Of a stretch of DNA of 64,000 bases, positions 18,431-26,962 are shown piece after piece; the stretch's first letter is position 1, and each line of letters begins with the position of its first letter. The stretch is from Pseudomonadota bacterium (GTDB lineage: Bacteria; Pseudomonadota; Alphaproteobacteria; Rhizobiales; Methylopilaceae). Location of the stretch: contig JAEWFF010000073.1 of the NCBI GenBank assembly GCA_023388965.1, positions 1 to 64,000 on the forward strand, read 5' to 3'. The position numbers and the translations under genes are program-made. Below the pieces are notes generated by a model. It did no database searches. It was not told the DNA's origin and saw nothing but the letters and a program-made list of their open reading frames with translations.

Positions 18431-21310
18431 TTGAATCGACAGTCTTTTTTCGCCGATCTGCTGCAATCGATCTCGGATCGCGGGCGTCAGTTCACGGAGC
18501 TTGTCCGCCCGGGCGCGGCCGAGGAGACATCGGATTTCGCGGCCCTGTGCGAGGCCCTGCTCAAGGGGCGGGGCGAGGCGTCCGGCCTCGCTCTGGCGCA
18601 GGATATCCTGGCCGAATGGGACAAAGCCGATGGCCCACAGCGTCTCGAACATCTTCTGATCCTCGCCCGCCAGTTCGGCCCCGATCTCGGGAAACTCGAT
18701 AAGGCCGTCGAGGCCTGGCAGCGCGAGCGCACGCCGGAGAACGCCATCCGCCTGCACGAGGCCGCCGAGCCGAAGCGGCAGGAACTGATCCGCCGCCTCA
18801 ACATGGCCCCCGGCGCGATAGGCGTCATCCTCGACATCCGCACCGAAACCCTCGCTTATATAGGCGAACATTCCGAGTTGAAGGCGGTCGATGCAGACCT
18901 GCTGCACCTCATCTCGTCCTGGTTCAACCGCGGCTTCCTCGTCATGCGCCCCATCGACTGGGCGGCCCCGGCGAGCCTGCTCGAAAAGATCATAAAATAC
19001 GAGGCCGTCCATACAATCGAAAGCTGGGACGATCTGCGCCGCCGCCTCGCGCCGGACGACCGCTGCTGCTTCGCCTTCTTTCATCCGCGCCTGCCGGACG
19101 AGCCGCTGATCTTCGTCGAGGTCGCGCTGATGGGCCACGCACCGGCCAGCATCGCCGAAGTGCTGGCGGAGGACCGCACGCATATCGACGCCTCCCGGGC
19201 GACCACCGCCGTGTTCTATTCGATCTCCAATTGCCAGACCGGGCTGCGCGGCGTGTCCTTCGGCAATTTCCTGCTGAAGCAGGTCGTCGAGGAATTGCGG
19301 CGCGAATATCCCGCGCTCGAGGATTTCGTCACCTTGTCGCCAGTTCCCGGATTCGCCGCCTGGCTGCTCGATCGGGCCGAATTGCAGACACCGCTCACGA
19401 CAGGCGAAACGCTCGCCGCCACCCTCGCCCATACGGATTGGCATGCCGACCCAGCGCGCGCCGCCTCTGTCGGCAAGGCGCTGGAGCCACTGGTCGCGAC
19501 CTATCTTCTTTCCGAGCGCGGACGCGGCAACCAGCCGCTCGATCCCGTCGCGCGCTTCCATCTCGGCAATGGCGCCTCGCTCGACCGTCTCAACATGCTG
19601 GGCGATCTGTCACCGCGCGGCCTGAAAAACGCCCATGGCGCGATGGTGAACTATCGCTACCACCTGAAAGACCTCGAAAAGAACCACGAGCTTTATGCCA
19701 CGCAGCAGGAACTCGTCGCCGCCCCCACCGTCCGCAAACTCGCACAGACGCCGAAAGCGGCCGCCAAACCTTCCGCCGAAAAACCCGCGCCCGCCGGCAA
19801 CCATTTCTTCGATCTGGTCCATGCCCGCATGCCCGCGCCCGATCATCCGTTCGTCGAAACGCCGGACGGCGCGGTCATCACCTATAGCGACATGATGCGC
19901 CGTTCTTCGGAGCTTGCGCATGCTCTGGTCGCGCTCGGCGTGAAGCCGGGCGACCGCGTCGCGGTTCAGACCGAGAAATGTACCGACGCTCTGATGCTCT
20001 ATATCGCCTGCCTGCGCGCCGGCGCGGCATTGTTGCCGCTGAACACCGCCTATACTTTTTCCGAACTCGATTATTTCTTCAGCGATGCGCAACCGGCTTT
20101 GATCGTCTGCACGCCCGAAGCGCAGGACGGAATCGAAAAGATCGCGGGTGCGGCCCGCATCGCGACCTTGAGCGCCACCGGCGGCACCTTATGCGATGCC
20201 GTCCCCAAAAACGCGCCGGATTTCGCACCGGCTCCGCGCGGCCCGGACGATCTCGCCGCCATTCTCTACACGTCCGGAACGACCGGGCGCTCGAAGGGCG
20301 CGATGCTGACGCACGGCAATCTTGCCTCGAACGCGCGCGTGCTTGCCGAAACCTGGCATTACACATCGGACGACGTGCTCATCCACGCTTTGCCGATCTT
20401 CCATATCCACGGCCTGTTCGTCGCCATCAACGTCACTTTGTATGCCGGCGCGTCCATGCTGTTCTTCGAGAAGTTCGACCCGGCCGCAATCGTCGCCGCC
20501 ATGCCGCGCGCCACCGTCCTCATGGGCGTACCGACATTCTATGTGCGCCTGCTCGGGCATTCCGGACTGACGAAGGAAGCCACCGCGCATATGCGGCTCT
20601 TCGTTTCCGGCTCGGCCCCGCTTCTGCCCGAAACGTTCCATGCCTGGAAGGAGCGCACCGGCCACACGATCCTCGAGCGCTACGGCATGACCGAAACCGG
20701 CATGAACACGTCGAACCCCTATGACGGCGAGCGCATCGCCGAGACGGTCGGAATGCCTCTGCCCGGCACGGAGATCCGCATCGCCGAGCCGGAAACGGGA
20801 AAAATCCTGCCTGCCGGCGAGATCGGCGTCATCGAGGTGCGCGGCCCCAATGTCTTCAAGGGCTATTGGAACATGCCGGACAAAACCGCCTCCGAATTCC
20901 GTCCGGACGGGTTCTTCATCACCGGCGATCTCGGCACGATGGATGAGCGCTTTTATGTTCGCATTCTCGGCCGGGGCAAGGATCTCGTCATCTCGGGCGG
21001 CTTCAACGTCTATCCGAAGGAAGTCGAAGCCGAGATCGACCAGATTGACGGCGTCGTCGAGAGCGCGGTGATCGGGCTGCCGCATCCCGATTTCGGCGAA
21101 GGCGTCACCGCCATCGTCGTCCGTACACGTAACGCCGGGGCGGATGAAAACCACATCGTCGCCCACCTCGAATCCCGCCTCGCGAAATTCAAGCAGCCGA
21201 AAAAGATCGTGTTCGTCGACGAATTGCCGCGCAATACGATGGGCAAGGTGCAGAAAGCGGTGCTGCGCGAGCAATACCGCGGTCTTTACGGCGTCACCGA
21301 GCCCGCCTGA
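18431..21310 (+). CDS. malonyl-CoA decarboxylase / malonyl-CoA synthetase fusion (MatA-MatB)
   Basis: One 959-residue polypeptide holds two enzymes. Residues 1 to about 430 are malonyl-CoA decarboxylase (ADDLLQ-like start, catalytic-serine motif TLSPVPGFAAWLL, and HLGNGASLDRLNMLGDLSPR). After a Pro/Ala/Lys linker (about 430-455), residues 456-959 are malonyl-CoA synthetase of the acyl-adenylating family: P-loop ILYTSGTTGRSKGAMLTHG, ERYGMTETGMNTSNPY, GDLGTMDERFYV, GRGKDLVISGGFNVYPKEVE and the catalytic lysine in PRNTMGKVQKAV. Together they turn malonate, CoA and ATP into acetyl-CoA and CO2. In the rhizobial mat operon matA and matB are separate genes. No ATG precedes the homology; TTG at 18431 with AGAGGA upstream is the best start. 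No malonate carrier (MatC) gene is adjacent. Confidence 0.93.
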   Translation: MNRQSFFADLLQSISDRGRQFTELVRPGAAEETSDFAALCEALLKGRGEASGLALAQDILAEWDKADGPQRLEHLLILARQFGPDLGKLDKAVEAWQRERTPENAIRLHEAAEPKRQELIRRLNMAPGAIGVILDIRTETLAYIGEHSELKAVDADLLHLISSWFNRGFLVMRPIDWAAPASLLEKIIKYEAVHTIESWDDLRRRLAPDDRCCFAFFHPRLPDEPLIFVEVALMGHAPASIAEVLAEDRTHIDASRATTAVFYSISNCQTGLRGVSFGNFLLKQVVEELRREYPALEDFVTLSPVPGFAAWLLDRAELQTPLTTGETLAATLAHTDWHADPARAASVGKALEPLVATYLLSERGRGNQPLDPVARFHLGNGASLDRLNMLGDLSPRGLKNAHGAMVNYRYHLKDLEKNHELYATQQELVAAPTVRKLAQTPKAAAKPSAEKPAPAGNHFFDLVHARMPAPDHPFVETPDGAVITYSDMMRRSSELAHALVALGVKPGDRVAVQTEKCTDALMLYIACLRAGAALLPLNTAYTFSELDYFFSDAQPALIVCTPEAQDGIEKIAGAARIATLSATGGTLCDAVPKNAPDFAPAPRGPDDLAAILYTSGTTGRSKGAMLTHGNLASNARVLAETWHYTSDDVLIHALPIFHIHGLFVAINVTLYAGASMLFFEKFDPAAIVAAMPRATVLMGVPTFYVRLLGHSGLTKEATAHMRLFVSGSAPLLPETFHAWKERTGHTILERYGMTETGMNTSNPYDGERIAETVGMPLPGTEIRIAEPETGKILPAGEIGVIEVRGPNVFKGYWNMPDKTASEFRPDGFFITGDLGTMDERFYVRILGRGKDLVISGGFNVYPKEVEAEIDQIDGVVESAVIGLPHPDFGEGVTAIVVRTRNAGADENHIVAHLESRLAKFKQPKKIVFVDELPRNTMGKVQKAVLREQYRGLYGVTEPA

Positions 21311-21313
21311 CCG

Positions 21314-21724
21314 TCAGGCCGCGCTCGAATGCTTGCGCCCGTTTCCGGCGAGATCGTCGAGAATCGGGCATTCCTGCCGTGAATCGCCCTGGCAGCTCTC
21401 CGCCAGATTGGCGAGCGCATCGCGGATCGAGGTCAGATCGGCCAGACGCCGGTCGATCTCGCGCACCCGCTTTTCCGCCAGCGCCTTCACCTCGGCGTTG
21501 GAACGGTCGGTTTCATGATAGAGCGCCAGCAGCGCGCGGCACTCCTCGACGGAAAAGCCGAGATCGCGCGCGCGCTTCAGGAATTTGAGTGTATGCACAT
21601 CGCCTTCGCCGAAGGCGCGATAGCCGTTTGCCGCACGGACCGGCTTCAGCAGGCCCTGCGCCTCGTAGAAGCGAATGGCCTTCGGCGTCAGCCCGGCCTG
21701 TCGCGCAGCTTCCGCGATATTCAT
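21314..21724 (-). CDS. MerR-family copper-responsive regulator (CueR/HmrR type)
   Basis: A 136-residue MerR protein: N-terminal helix-turn-helix (MNIAEAARQAGLTPKAIRFY), wing (YRAFGEGDVHTLKFL), dimerisation helix, and a C-terminal metal loop CQGDSRQECPILDDLA. The two cysteines spaced as in CueR/HmrR (CxGD...xCPIL) point to a Cu(I) sensor that twists long-spacer promoters of copper efflux genes. No copper ATPase or chaperone is adjacent, so it acts at a distance; the only copper protein in the window is the multicopper oxidase at 61166-62617. The start at 21724 has GGAGAGGATGCGCGG before ATG; the frame is open upstream to 21817 without MerR similarity. Confidence 0.9.
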   Translation of the reverse strand: MNIAEAARQAGLTPKAIRFYEAQGLLKPVRAANGYRAFGEGDVHTLKFLKRARDLGFSVEECRALLALYHETDRSNAEVKALAEKRVREIDRRLADLTSIRDALANLAESCQGDSRQECPILDDLAGNGRKHSSAA

Positions 21725-21773
21725 CCGCGCATCCTCTCCACCGCCCCGGGGACGGCTCGCGGCCGCCCGAATG

Positions 21774-21845
21774 TCAGAACAGGAGGTAGGCGAGAATGAT
21801 GAGCGGGATCGGAACACCTACCGACCACAAGAGAATTCCCTTCAT
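21774..21845 (-). CDS. 23-residue hydrophobic membrane peptide
   Basis: The minus strand encodes 23 residues beginning MKGILLWSVGVPIPLIILA and ending YLLF before TGA. A strong GGAGG lies seven bases upstream of the ATG. The peptide is one membrane-spanning segment with a positive N-terminus and a central VPIP motif. I have the impression that similar MKGILLW...IPIP peptides occur in other proteobacteria as unannotated small proteins, but this is unverified. It lies 49 bp upstream of the copper-type MerR gene on the same strand and could be co-transcribed with it. Confidence 0.65.
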   Translation of the reverse strand: MKGILLWSVGVPIPLIILAYLLF

Positions 21846-21920
21846 TCCGCTTCCTCCCAGCACGTCACCAAAACCCGGACGCGCGCATGTTGGTTCCAAC
21901 CAAGGGTAAGGATCAACAAC

Positions 21921-22805
21921 TTATGAGGGGCCGGACTCGATCTGAAGGATGAGGGCGGCATGGTCGAGCCCGCCGCCGTCCAGCCGGTCGCGCAGGTCGA
22001 TATAGCGGCTGAGGACTTCGCGGGTCAGAGGCATATCGAGGCCGATCTCATCCGCCGTGGCGAGAATCGTCTCCAGGTCCTTGATCTGCGTGGTGACTTT
22101 GGCGCCCGGGGTGAATTCGCGGTCGACCATGCGCTTGCCGTGCAGATCGAGAATACGGCTTTCGGCAAAGCCGCCGCGAATGGCCTCGCGCACCGCGCCG
22201 GGATCGGCTCCGCCCTTCTGGGCCAGGAGAAGCGCTTCGGCCACCGCGCCGATGGTGATGCCGACAATGGTCTGATTGGCCAGCTTGGCGATCTGCCCCG
22301 CCCCGGCCGGGCCGACGCGCAACGCGCGGCCGAGCGGCTCGAAAACCGGCTTTGCCCGCTCGAACACCGCGTCCGGCCCGCCGACCATGATGGCCAAAGT
22401 GCCCGCTTCCGCTCCCGCCGTGCCGCCCGAGACGGGCGCGTCGAGATGATGGCGCTCGGCAGCTTCGAGCCGCATTGCATGGTCGCGCGCCACCGACGGC
22501 GGAATCGAGCTCATATCGATCAGCACGGAGCCGCGCGGCAGCGCATCGGCGACGCCCTGCGCGAACAGCACATCCGTCACGACCTGGCCGTTGTCGAGCA
22601 TGGTGATGGCCACATCCGCGCCGCTGGCCGCCTCCGCCGCGGTGGCGGCGATCTGCGCCCCGAAGGCGCGCAGCGCCTCCGCCTTTGCCGAGGTGCGGTT
22701 CCACACCGTCACGGGAAGGTCCGCCGCGAGCAGACGCCGCGCCATGGGCGCGCCCATCAATCCTGTGCCGAGCAAGGCGATCTTTTTGAACGTCACGCGA
22801 AACAC
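21921..22805 (-). CDS. 3-hydroxyisobutyrate dehydrogenase-family NAD(P)-dependent oxidoreductase
   Basis: A 294-residue beta-hydroxyacid dehydrogenase. The N-terminal Rossmann motif is ALLGTGLMGAPMARRLL, the substrate-binding motif DAPVSGGTAGAEAGTLAIMV follows, and the catalytic lysine is in GQIAKLANQTIVG. Members include 3-hydroxyisobutyrate dehydrogenase (valine breakdown) and tartronate semialdehyde reductase (glyoxylate use). The GTLAIMVGG wording and absence of valine-catabolic neighbours do not allow a choice between them. It starts 45 bp downstream of exoD on the same strand, so the two may share a transcript. Confidence 0.88.
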   Translation of the reverse strand: MFRVTFKKIALLGTGLMGAPMARRLLAADLPVTVWNRTSAKAEALRAFGAQIAATAAEAASGADVAITMLDNGQVVTDVLFAQGVADALPRGSVLIDMSSIPPSVARDHAMRLEAAERHHLDAPVSGGTAGAEAGTLAIMVGGPDAVFERAKPVFEPLGRALRVGPAGAGQIAKLANQTIVGITIGAVAEALLLAQKGGADPGAVREAIRGGFAESRILDLHGKRMVDREFTPGAKVTTQIKDLETILATADEIGLDMPLTREVLSRYIDLRDRLDGGGLDHAALILQIESGPS

Positions 22806-22807
22806 CC

Positions 22808-22839
22808 TTTTTACGCGCTCCGGCCCGAAGCCGGGCCGG
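22808..22839. other. GC-rich hairpin between exoD and the dehydrogenase gene
   Basis: CCGGCCCG (22820-22827) and CGGGCCGG (22832-22839) form an 8-bp stem with a 4-base loop. On the transcribed minus strand no T-run follows, so it is not a good terminator; it may only attenuate or stabilise the message. Confidence 0.4.
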
Positions 22840-22850
22840 CCACGCGCGGA

Positions 22851-23453
22851 TCAGAAGAAGAAGGTCACGCTTTCCCAGATCAGCCAGGTCGCGACCGCAG
22901 TGATGCCGAGGGCGATCAGCGCACTGATATGCCCGATCAGCACGATCAGCCCGTCGCGCTCGACAAGGCCGAGCCCCAGCACGCAGGCCGCCGCGCCGGG
23001 CGGAATATTACCGAGAAAGGGAAACGGCATCAGCAGCACGAAGCCGAGCACGAACACGACCGCGCCGACCGAGCGCGCGCCGGCCGCGCTCGTGAACATA
23101 TCGAAACGCGGTTTGCTCAACCGCTCGAATTTCTGGATCCACGGCACCGCCCGGTCCGCGATCCGCCGCAATGTCTCGCGCGGGATCGAGCGGTCCTTCA
23201 GGCGCTTGGGAAGCCAGATCGTGTCATAGCCCAGCGCGAGCTGCCCGCCGAGCAGCATCAGCACCGCGCCCATGGTCGCCGGCACGCCGGGGGGCATCGG
23301 AAAAATGTTCGGGATTGCGAAAAGCAGGATGCCGATGCCGAACACGCGCGAGCGCAGCGCCATCACGAGCTCGCCGATGGTCAGCGTTTCGCCCGTAAAA
23401 CTGTCCGGCAACGCCGCGATAAGCTCCGATGTTCGCGGCGCCCTATGATCCAC
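22851..23453 (-). CDS. ExoD-family membrane protein
   Basis: A 200-residue protein with the ExoD pattern: a soluble N-terminus (TGETLTIGELVMALRSRVFG), then ILLFAIPNIFPMPPGVPATM and several membrane segments, ending in a TAVATWLIWESV segment. ExoD was first described in Sinorhizobium meliloti as needed for normal exopolysaccharide and nodule invasion; its biochemical function is unknown. Four or five hydrophobic segments place it in the inner membrane. It heads a two-gene minus-strand unit with the dehydrogenase at 21921-22805. Confidence 0.9.
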   Translation of the reverse strand: MDHRAPRTSELIAALPDSFTGETLTIGELVMALRSRVFGIGILLFAIPNIFPMPPGVPATMGAVLMLLGGQLALGYDTIWLPKRLKDRSIPRETLRRIADRAVPWIQKFERLSKPRFDMFTSAAGARSVGAVVFVLGFVLLMPFPFLGNIPPGAAACVLGLGLVERDGLIVLIGHISALIALGITAVATWLIWESVTFFF

Positions 23454-23619
23454 GCAACCTACTCCTGCCTCGTTCTGCCCCGGAAAATAGGACTACCCGC
23501 CGAACATTACGAGCCCGTTTCAGTTCGGAGGAAACTTTTGTCCGCCCGCTCCGGCCGTCATTGCCCCGTCATCGAGAAGCTCCATGCCTCGGCTCCTCGC
23601 AAACCCACGGGGCACAATC

Positions 23620-25824
23620 ATGCGCGCAGCTCATCTCCTTGCAACCACGGCCATTCTGGCCGCCGTCACCGCAACTTCCGCGGCCGCCGAGCCGGTATTC
23701 AACCGCATCGCGACATTCCCGGTCGTGCTGAACCTTCCTGAAGGCGCCGATCTTGAAAAAGAAACGGTCTCGGAAATCATCAGCGTTACCGAGGACGGCA
23801 ACCTTCTCGTCTACACCGACAGCCCGCGCGAGCAGCTCGGCCTCGTCGACATCGCCGATGCGAAGGCGCCGAAGCCCGCGGGCGTGGTCGAACTCGACGG
23901 CGAGCCGACTTCGGTGACGGTCGTCGGCGGTTTCGCCTTCGCAGCGGTCAACACCTCCGAATCCTACGAGAAGCCGGACGGCCATCTCGCCATTGTCGAT
24001 ATCGCGGCCAGGAAGGTCGTCTCGAAATGCGAACTCGGCGGCCAGCCGGATTCGATCGCGGTGAGCCCGGACAGAGCGTACCTCGCCATCGTGCTGGAGA
24101 ACGAGCGCGACGAGGACAAGAACGACGGCGCCATCCCGCAGCTTCCGTCCGGCAATCTCAGCGTGGTTCCGCTGAAGAACGGCGAAGCCGATTGCGCGGG
24201 CCTCAAGGTCGTTGATCTGACCGGCATCGCCGATGTCGCGCCGGACGACGCCGAGCCGGAATTCGTCGACATCAATGCCGCCAATCAGGCCGTCGTTACG
24301 CTTCAGGAGAACAACCACATCGCCGTGGTCGATCTCGCCTCCGGCAAGGTCGTCTCACACTTCTCCGCCGGCGGCGTCACGCTGGAGAACGTCGATACGA
24401 AGAAGGACAAGATCATCTCGCTCGACGGCAAGGTCGAGAACGCGCTGCGCGAGCCGGACGCCGTGAAATGGCTGGACGACGACCGCTTCGTCACCGCCAA
24501 TGAGGGCGACTGGAAGGGCGGCGCGCGCGGCTTCACCGTCTTTACGAAGGACGGCAAGGTCGATTTCGAGGCCGGCGCCACGTTCGAACACGAAATCGTG
24601 CGCCTCGGTCATTATCCGGAACACCGCAACAAGAAGGGCGTCGAGGTCGAAGGCATCGAAACCGCGACCTTCGGTTCCGACCGGCTGATCTTCGTCGGCT
24701 CCGAGCGCGCTTCGGTCGTCGGCATCTACAAGGACAACGGCGCGGGCAGCGCCCCGTCCCTGCTCCAGATAATTCCCGGCGGCGGCGTCGGTCCCGAGGG
24801 CCTGCTCGCCATTCCCTCGCGCAATCTGTTCGTCACCGCCAGCGAAACCGATCTGCGCGAGGACGGCGGCGTCGGCTCGATGGTGACGATCTTCGAACGC
24901 GCGGAAGGCGAAGCGGCCTATCCGACGCTCGTCTCCGCCGACCGAGACGGCAAGCCGCAGCCATGGGGCGCGATCTCCGGAACTGTTGCGGACGCCGGCG
25001 AGCCCGCCAAGCTCTATGCCGTCTCCGACAGCGCCTACGCGCAAGGCTATATCTACACCATCGACGCGACGAAGACCCCGGCCGTCATTACGGGCGCGAT
25101 CACCGTCACGCGTGACGGCGAACCGGCCACCGGCCTTGATCTCGAAGGCATCGCGCTGGCCTCCGGCGGCGGCTTCTGGCTCGCCTCCGAAGGCAATCCG
25201 GAGCACAAGGACGAAGCCAAGCGCACGAATTCGCAGCTTGTCCGCGCTTCGGCCAAGGGCGATATCCAGGAAGTCATCGAGCTCCCGGACGAACTCAAGG
25301 ATCACGCGACCCGCTTCGGCTTCGAAGGCGTCACCGTCACGGGTTCGGGCGCTGACGAAACGGTGTGGATCGCCGTCCAGCGCGAATGGAAGGACGACGA
25401 GAAGGGCTTTGCCAAGATCCTCGCCTACAAGCCCGCTTCCAAGAGCTGGGGCGCGGTGCTCTATCCGCTCGACAAGGTGGAAAAGGGCTGGATCGGCCTC
25501 TCCGAAGTCACCGCCATCGGCGACGATCTCATCTTCATCGAGCGCGACAACCAGATCGGCGATGCCGCGAAGATCAAGAAGCTGACGCGCGTCTCGCTGA
25601 AGGGCATCACGCCCGCAGCCCTCGGCGGCAAGGATCTGCCCGTACTGACGAAGCAGGACGCGAAGGATTTTCTGCCCCTGCTGAAAGCCGCCGACGGCTA
25701 TGTCCACGACAAGATCGAGAGCTTCGCGATCGACGCCAATGGCGATGCCTTCGCCATCACCGACAATGACGGCGTCGACGATGCTTCCGGCGAAACGCAG
25801 TTCCTGCGCCTCGGCAAATTCTGA
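23620..25824 (+). CDS. secreted esterase-like-activity-of-phytase family protein
   Basis: A 734-residue exported protein. A signal peptide (MRAAHLLATTAILAAVTATS, cut near AAAEP) leads into a beta-propeller-like repeat region (LGLVDIADAKAPKPAGVVEL, AIVDIAARKVVSKCELGGQP, DSIAVSPDRAYLAIVLEN) and a C-terminal phytase-like domain (LDLEGIALASGGGFWLASEG; FEGVTVTG; ESFAIDANGDAFAITDNDGV). The family is thought to hydrolyse phosphate esters, but activity is mostly unproven. It stands alone, ending in a strong terminator. An in-frame ATG at 23584 would add twelve residues before the signal peptide; neither start has a strong ribosome binding site. Many lysines and glutamates suggest a soluble periplasmic protein. 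Confidence 0.85.
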   Translation: MRAAHLLATTAILAAVTATSAAAEPVFNRIATFPVVLNLPEGADLEKETVSEIISVTEDGNLLVYTDSPREQLGLVDIADAKAPKPAGVVELDGEPTSVTVVGGFAFAAVNTSESYEKPDGHLAIVDIAARKVVSKCELGGQPDSIAVSPDRAYLAIVLENERDEDKNDGAIPQLPSGNLSVVPLKNGEADCAGLKVVDLTGIADVAPDDAEPEFVDINAANQAVVTLQENNHIAVVDLASGKVVSHFSAGGVTLENVDTKKDKIISLDGKVENALREPDAVKWLDDDRFVTANEGDWKGGARGFTVFTKDGKVDFEAGATFEHEIVRLGHYPEHRNKKGVEVEGIETATFGSDRLIFVGSERASVVGIYKDNGAGSAPSLLQIIPGGGVGPEGLLAIPSRNLFVTASETDLREDGGVGSMVTIFERAEGEAAYPTLVSADRDGKPQPWGAISGTVADAGEPAKLYAVSDSAYAQGYIYTIDATKTPAVITGAITVTRDGEPATGLDLEGIALASGGGFWLASEGNPEHKDEAKRTNSQLVRASAKGDIQEVIELPDELKDHATRFGFEGVTVTGSGADETVWIAVQREWKDDEKGFAKILAYKPASKSWGAVLYPLDKVEKGWIGLSEVTAIGDDLIFIERDNQIGDAAKIKKLTRVSLKGITPAALGGKDLPVLTKQDAKDFLPLLKAADGYVHDKIESFAIDANGDAFAITDNDGVDDASGETQFLRLGKF

Positions 25825-25850
25825 CCTACCCATAGCCAGGGTGCAGTCTG

Positions 25851-25882
25851 GGGCCTCCGGTTATGCCGGAGGCCCTTTTTTT
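25851..25882 (+). terminator. rho-independent terminator of the phytase-like gene
   Basis: Ten-base-pair stem GGGCCTCCGG (25851-25860) / CCGGAGGCCC (25866-25875), 5-base loop, followed by seven T. Confidence 0.95.
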
Positions 25883-25992
25883 ATCCCCAGAGTTATCAAC
25901 ATTGACGCCGATCAACGACTTTCGATCAAGACGTGCTCCGGCGGAGTTGCCGCTAGCCTGACGGCCGGAAAGTCAAGCGTCGGCGGGGCATC

Positions 25993-26694
25993 ATGCGTGC
26001 ATTCGTTGTGGTGCTTTCGGCGTGCGTGTTCGCGGGATTGCCCGCGCGTGCCGACGATGAGGCTCCTGCCCGCACCTGGCTCTTCTTTTCCGGAACCGAT
26101 GTCTCGTCCCTCTCGGCCTTCAGTTGGGCCAGCTTCGAAATCCCCTTCGGTGGCCACAGCAGCGGCGTTCTTCTCCGCGCGACGGCCGGAGCCGGCGGTT
26201 ACACCTACGATCTTGCCAGCGCGCCGGGCGGCGATGTCGGCGGAACCGTCATGCTGGCCGATATGCTCGCCGGCTGGCGGCACATAAGGGGCGATGTCTG
26301 CCTGACCTTCCTCGCCGGTCTCGCCGTCGAGGATCACGATCTCGACGCGCCCGATCCCGAAAATACCGTGGAAGGCACGCAAACCGGCGTGAAGCTTGCC
26401 GCCGAACTGTTCTGGCGTCCCACCGACCGGTTTCATGTGGAAGCCTCCACGACCTATGCCTCGACCTTCGATTTCTGGCGCGTCCGGCTGGCCGGCGGGC
26501 ACGATTTCGGCCGCTTCGCCATCGGCCCGGAATTCGAGGCGTTCGGCAATGAGAGATCGCATCAGATCCGCGCCGGGCTCGCCGTAACCTCGATCCGCTG
26601 GCGGCGCTTCGGCTTCAACGCCTCGTTCGGCGCGCTGAACGATGGCGACCGGGGCGGCGCGTATGGACGCCTGTCGATGGAGCGCGGTTTCTGA
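25993..26694 (+). CDS. BcsS-like cellulose biosynthesis-associated outer-membrane protein
   Basis: A 233-residue protein with a signal peptide (MRAFVVVLSACVFAGLPARA) and a beta-rich body of alternating hydrophobic residues typical of a small outer-membrane barrel (SSGVLLRATAGAGGYTYD, then TVMLADMLAGWRHI, RFHVEASTTYASTFDFW). It ends in a terminal phenylalanine (SMERGF), as barrel proteins do. The layout fits the BcsS family linked to cellulose synthesis in Rhizobiales. No bcsA/B genes are adjacent, so a cellulose role here is inference only. It follows the phytase-like gene by 168 bp beyond a terminator and has its own promoter region. Confidence 0.65.
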   Translation: MRAFVVVLSACVFAGLPARADDEAPARTWLFFSGTDVSSLSAFSWASFEIPFGGHSSGVLLRATAGAGGYTYDLASAPGGDVGGTVMLADMLAGWRHIRGDVCLTFLAGLAVEDHDLDAPDPENTVEGTQTGVKLAAELFWRPTDRFHVEASTTYASTFDFWRVRLAGGHDFGRFAIGPEFEAFGNERSHQIRAGLAVTSIRWRRFGFNASFGALNDGDRGGAYGRLSMERGF

Positions 26695-26695
26695 C

Positions 26696-26962
26696 CTATT
26701 TTATCTTGCCGGTGGCGCGCAGCACGAAGCCGAGAACTTCGGCCACGGCACGATAAAGCTCCTCCGGTATTTCGGTTTCGAGTTCGACCTGCGACAGCGC
26801 CTCTGCCAGAGCCGGATTCTCCTCGACAGGAATATTGTGGTCGCGCGCGGCGGCAAGGATGGCTTCCGCGACCGCGCCGCGCCCGGACGCGGTGACGCGC
26901 GGCACGCCCGGATGGTCGTAGTGCAGCGCAACCGCAACCGGCTTGTGCGTCTCGTCGCTCAT
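26696..26962 (-). CDS. stand-alone FlhB C-terminal-domain protein (FhlB-like)
   Basis: An 88-residue protein equal to the cytoplasmic C-terminal part of the flagellar export switch FlhB (VAVALHYDHPGVPRVTASGR, then IPVEENPALAEALSQVELET and IPEELYRAVAEVLGFVL). The membrane part is absent, and the NPTH self-cleavage motif is replaced by ETHKP at the start, so it resembles the fragment FlhB makes after cleavage. In FlhB this part binds FliK and switches export from rod/hook to filament. The start overlaps the stop of the FliK-like gene (ATGA), so the pair is translationally coupled. An alternative reading is a regulator of another type III export gate. Confidence 0.85.
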   Translation of the reverse strand: MSDETHKPVAVALHYDHPGVPRVTASGRGAVAEAILAAARDHNIPVEENPALAEALSQVELETEIPEELYRAVAEVLGFVLRATGKIK

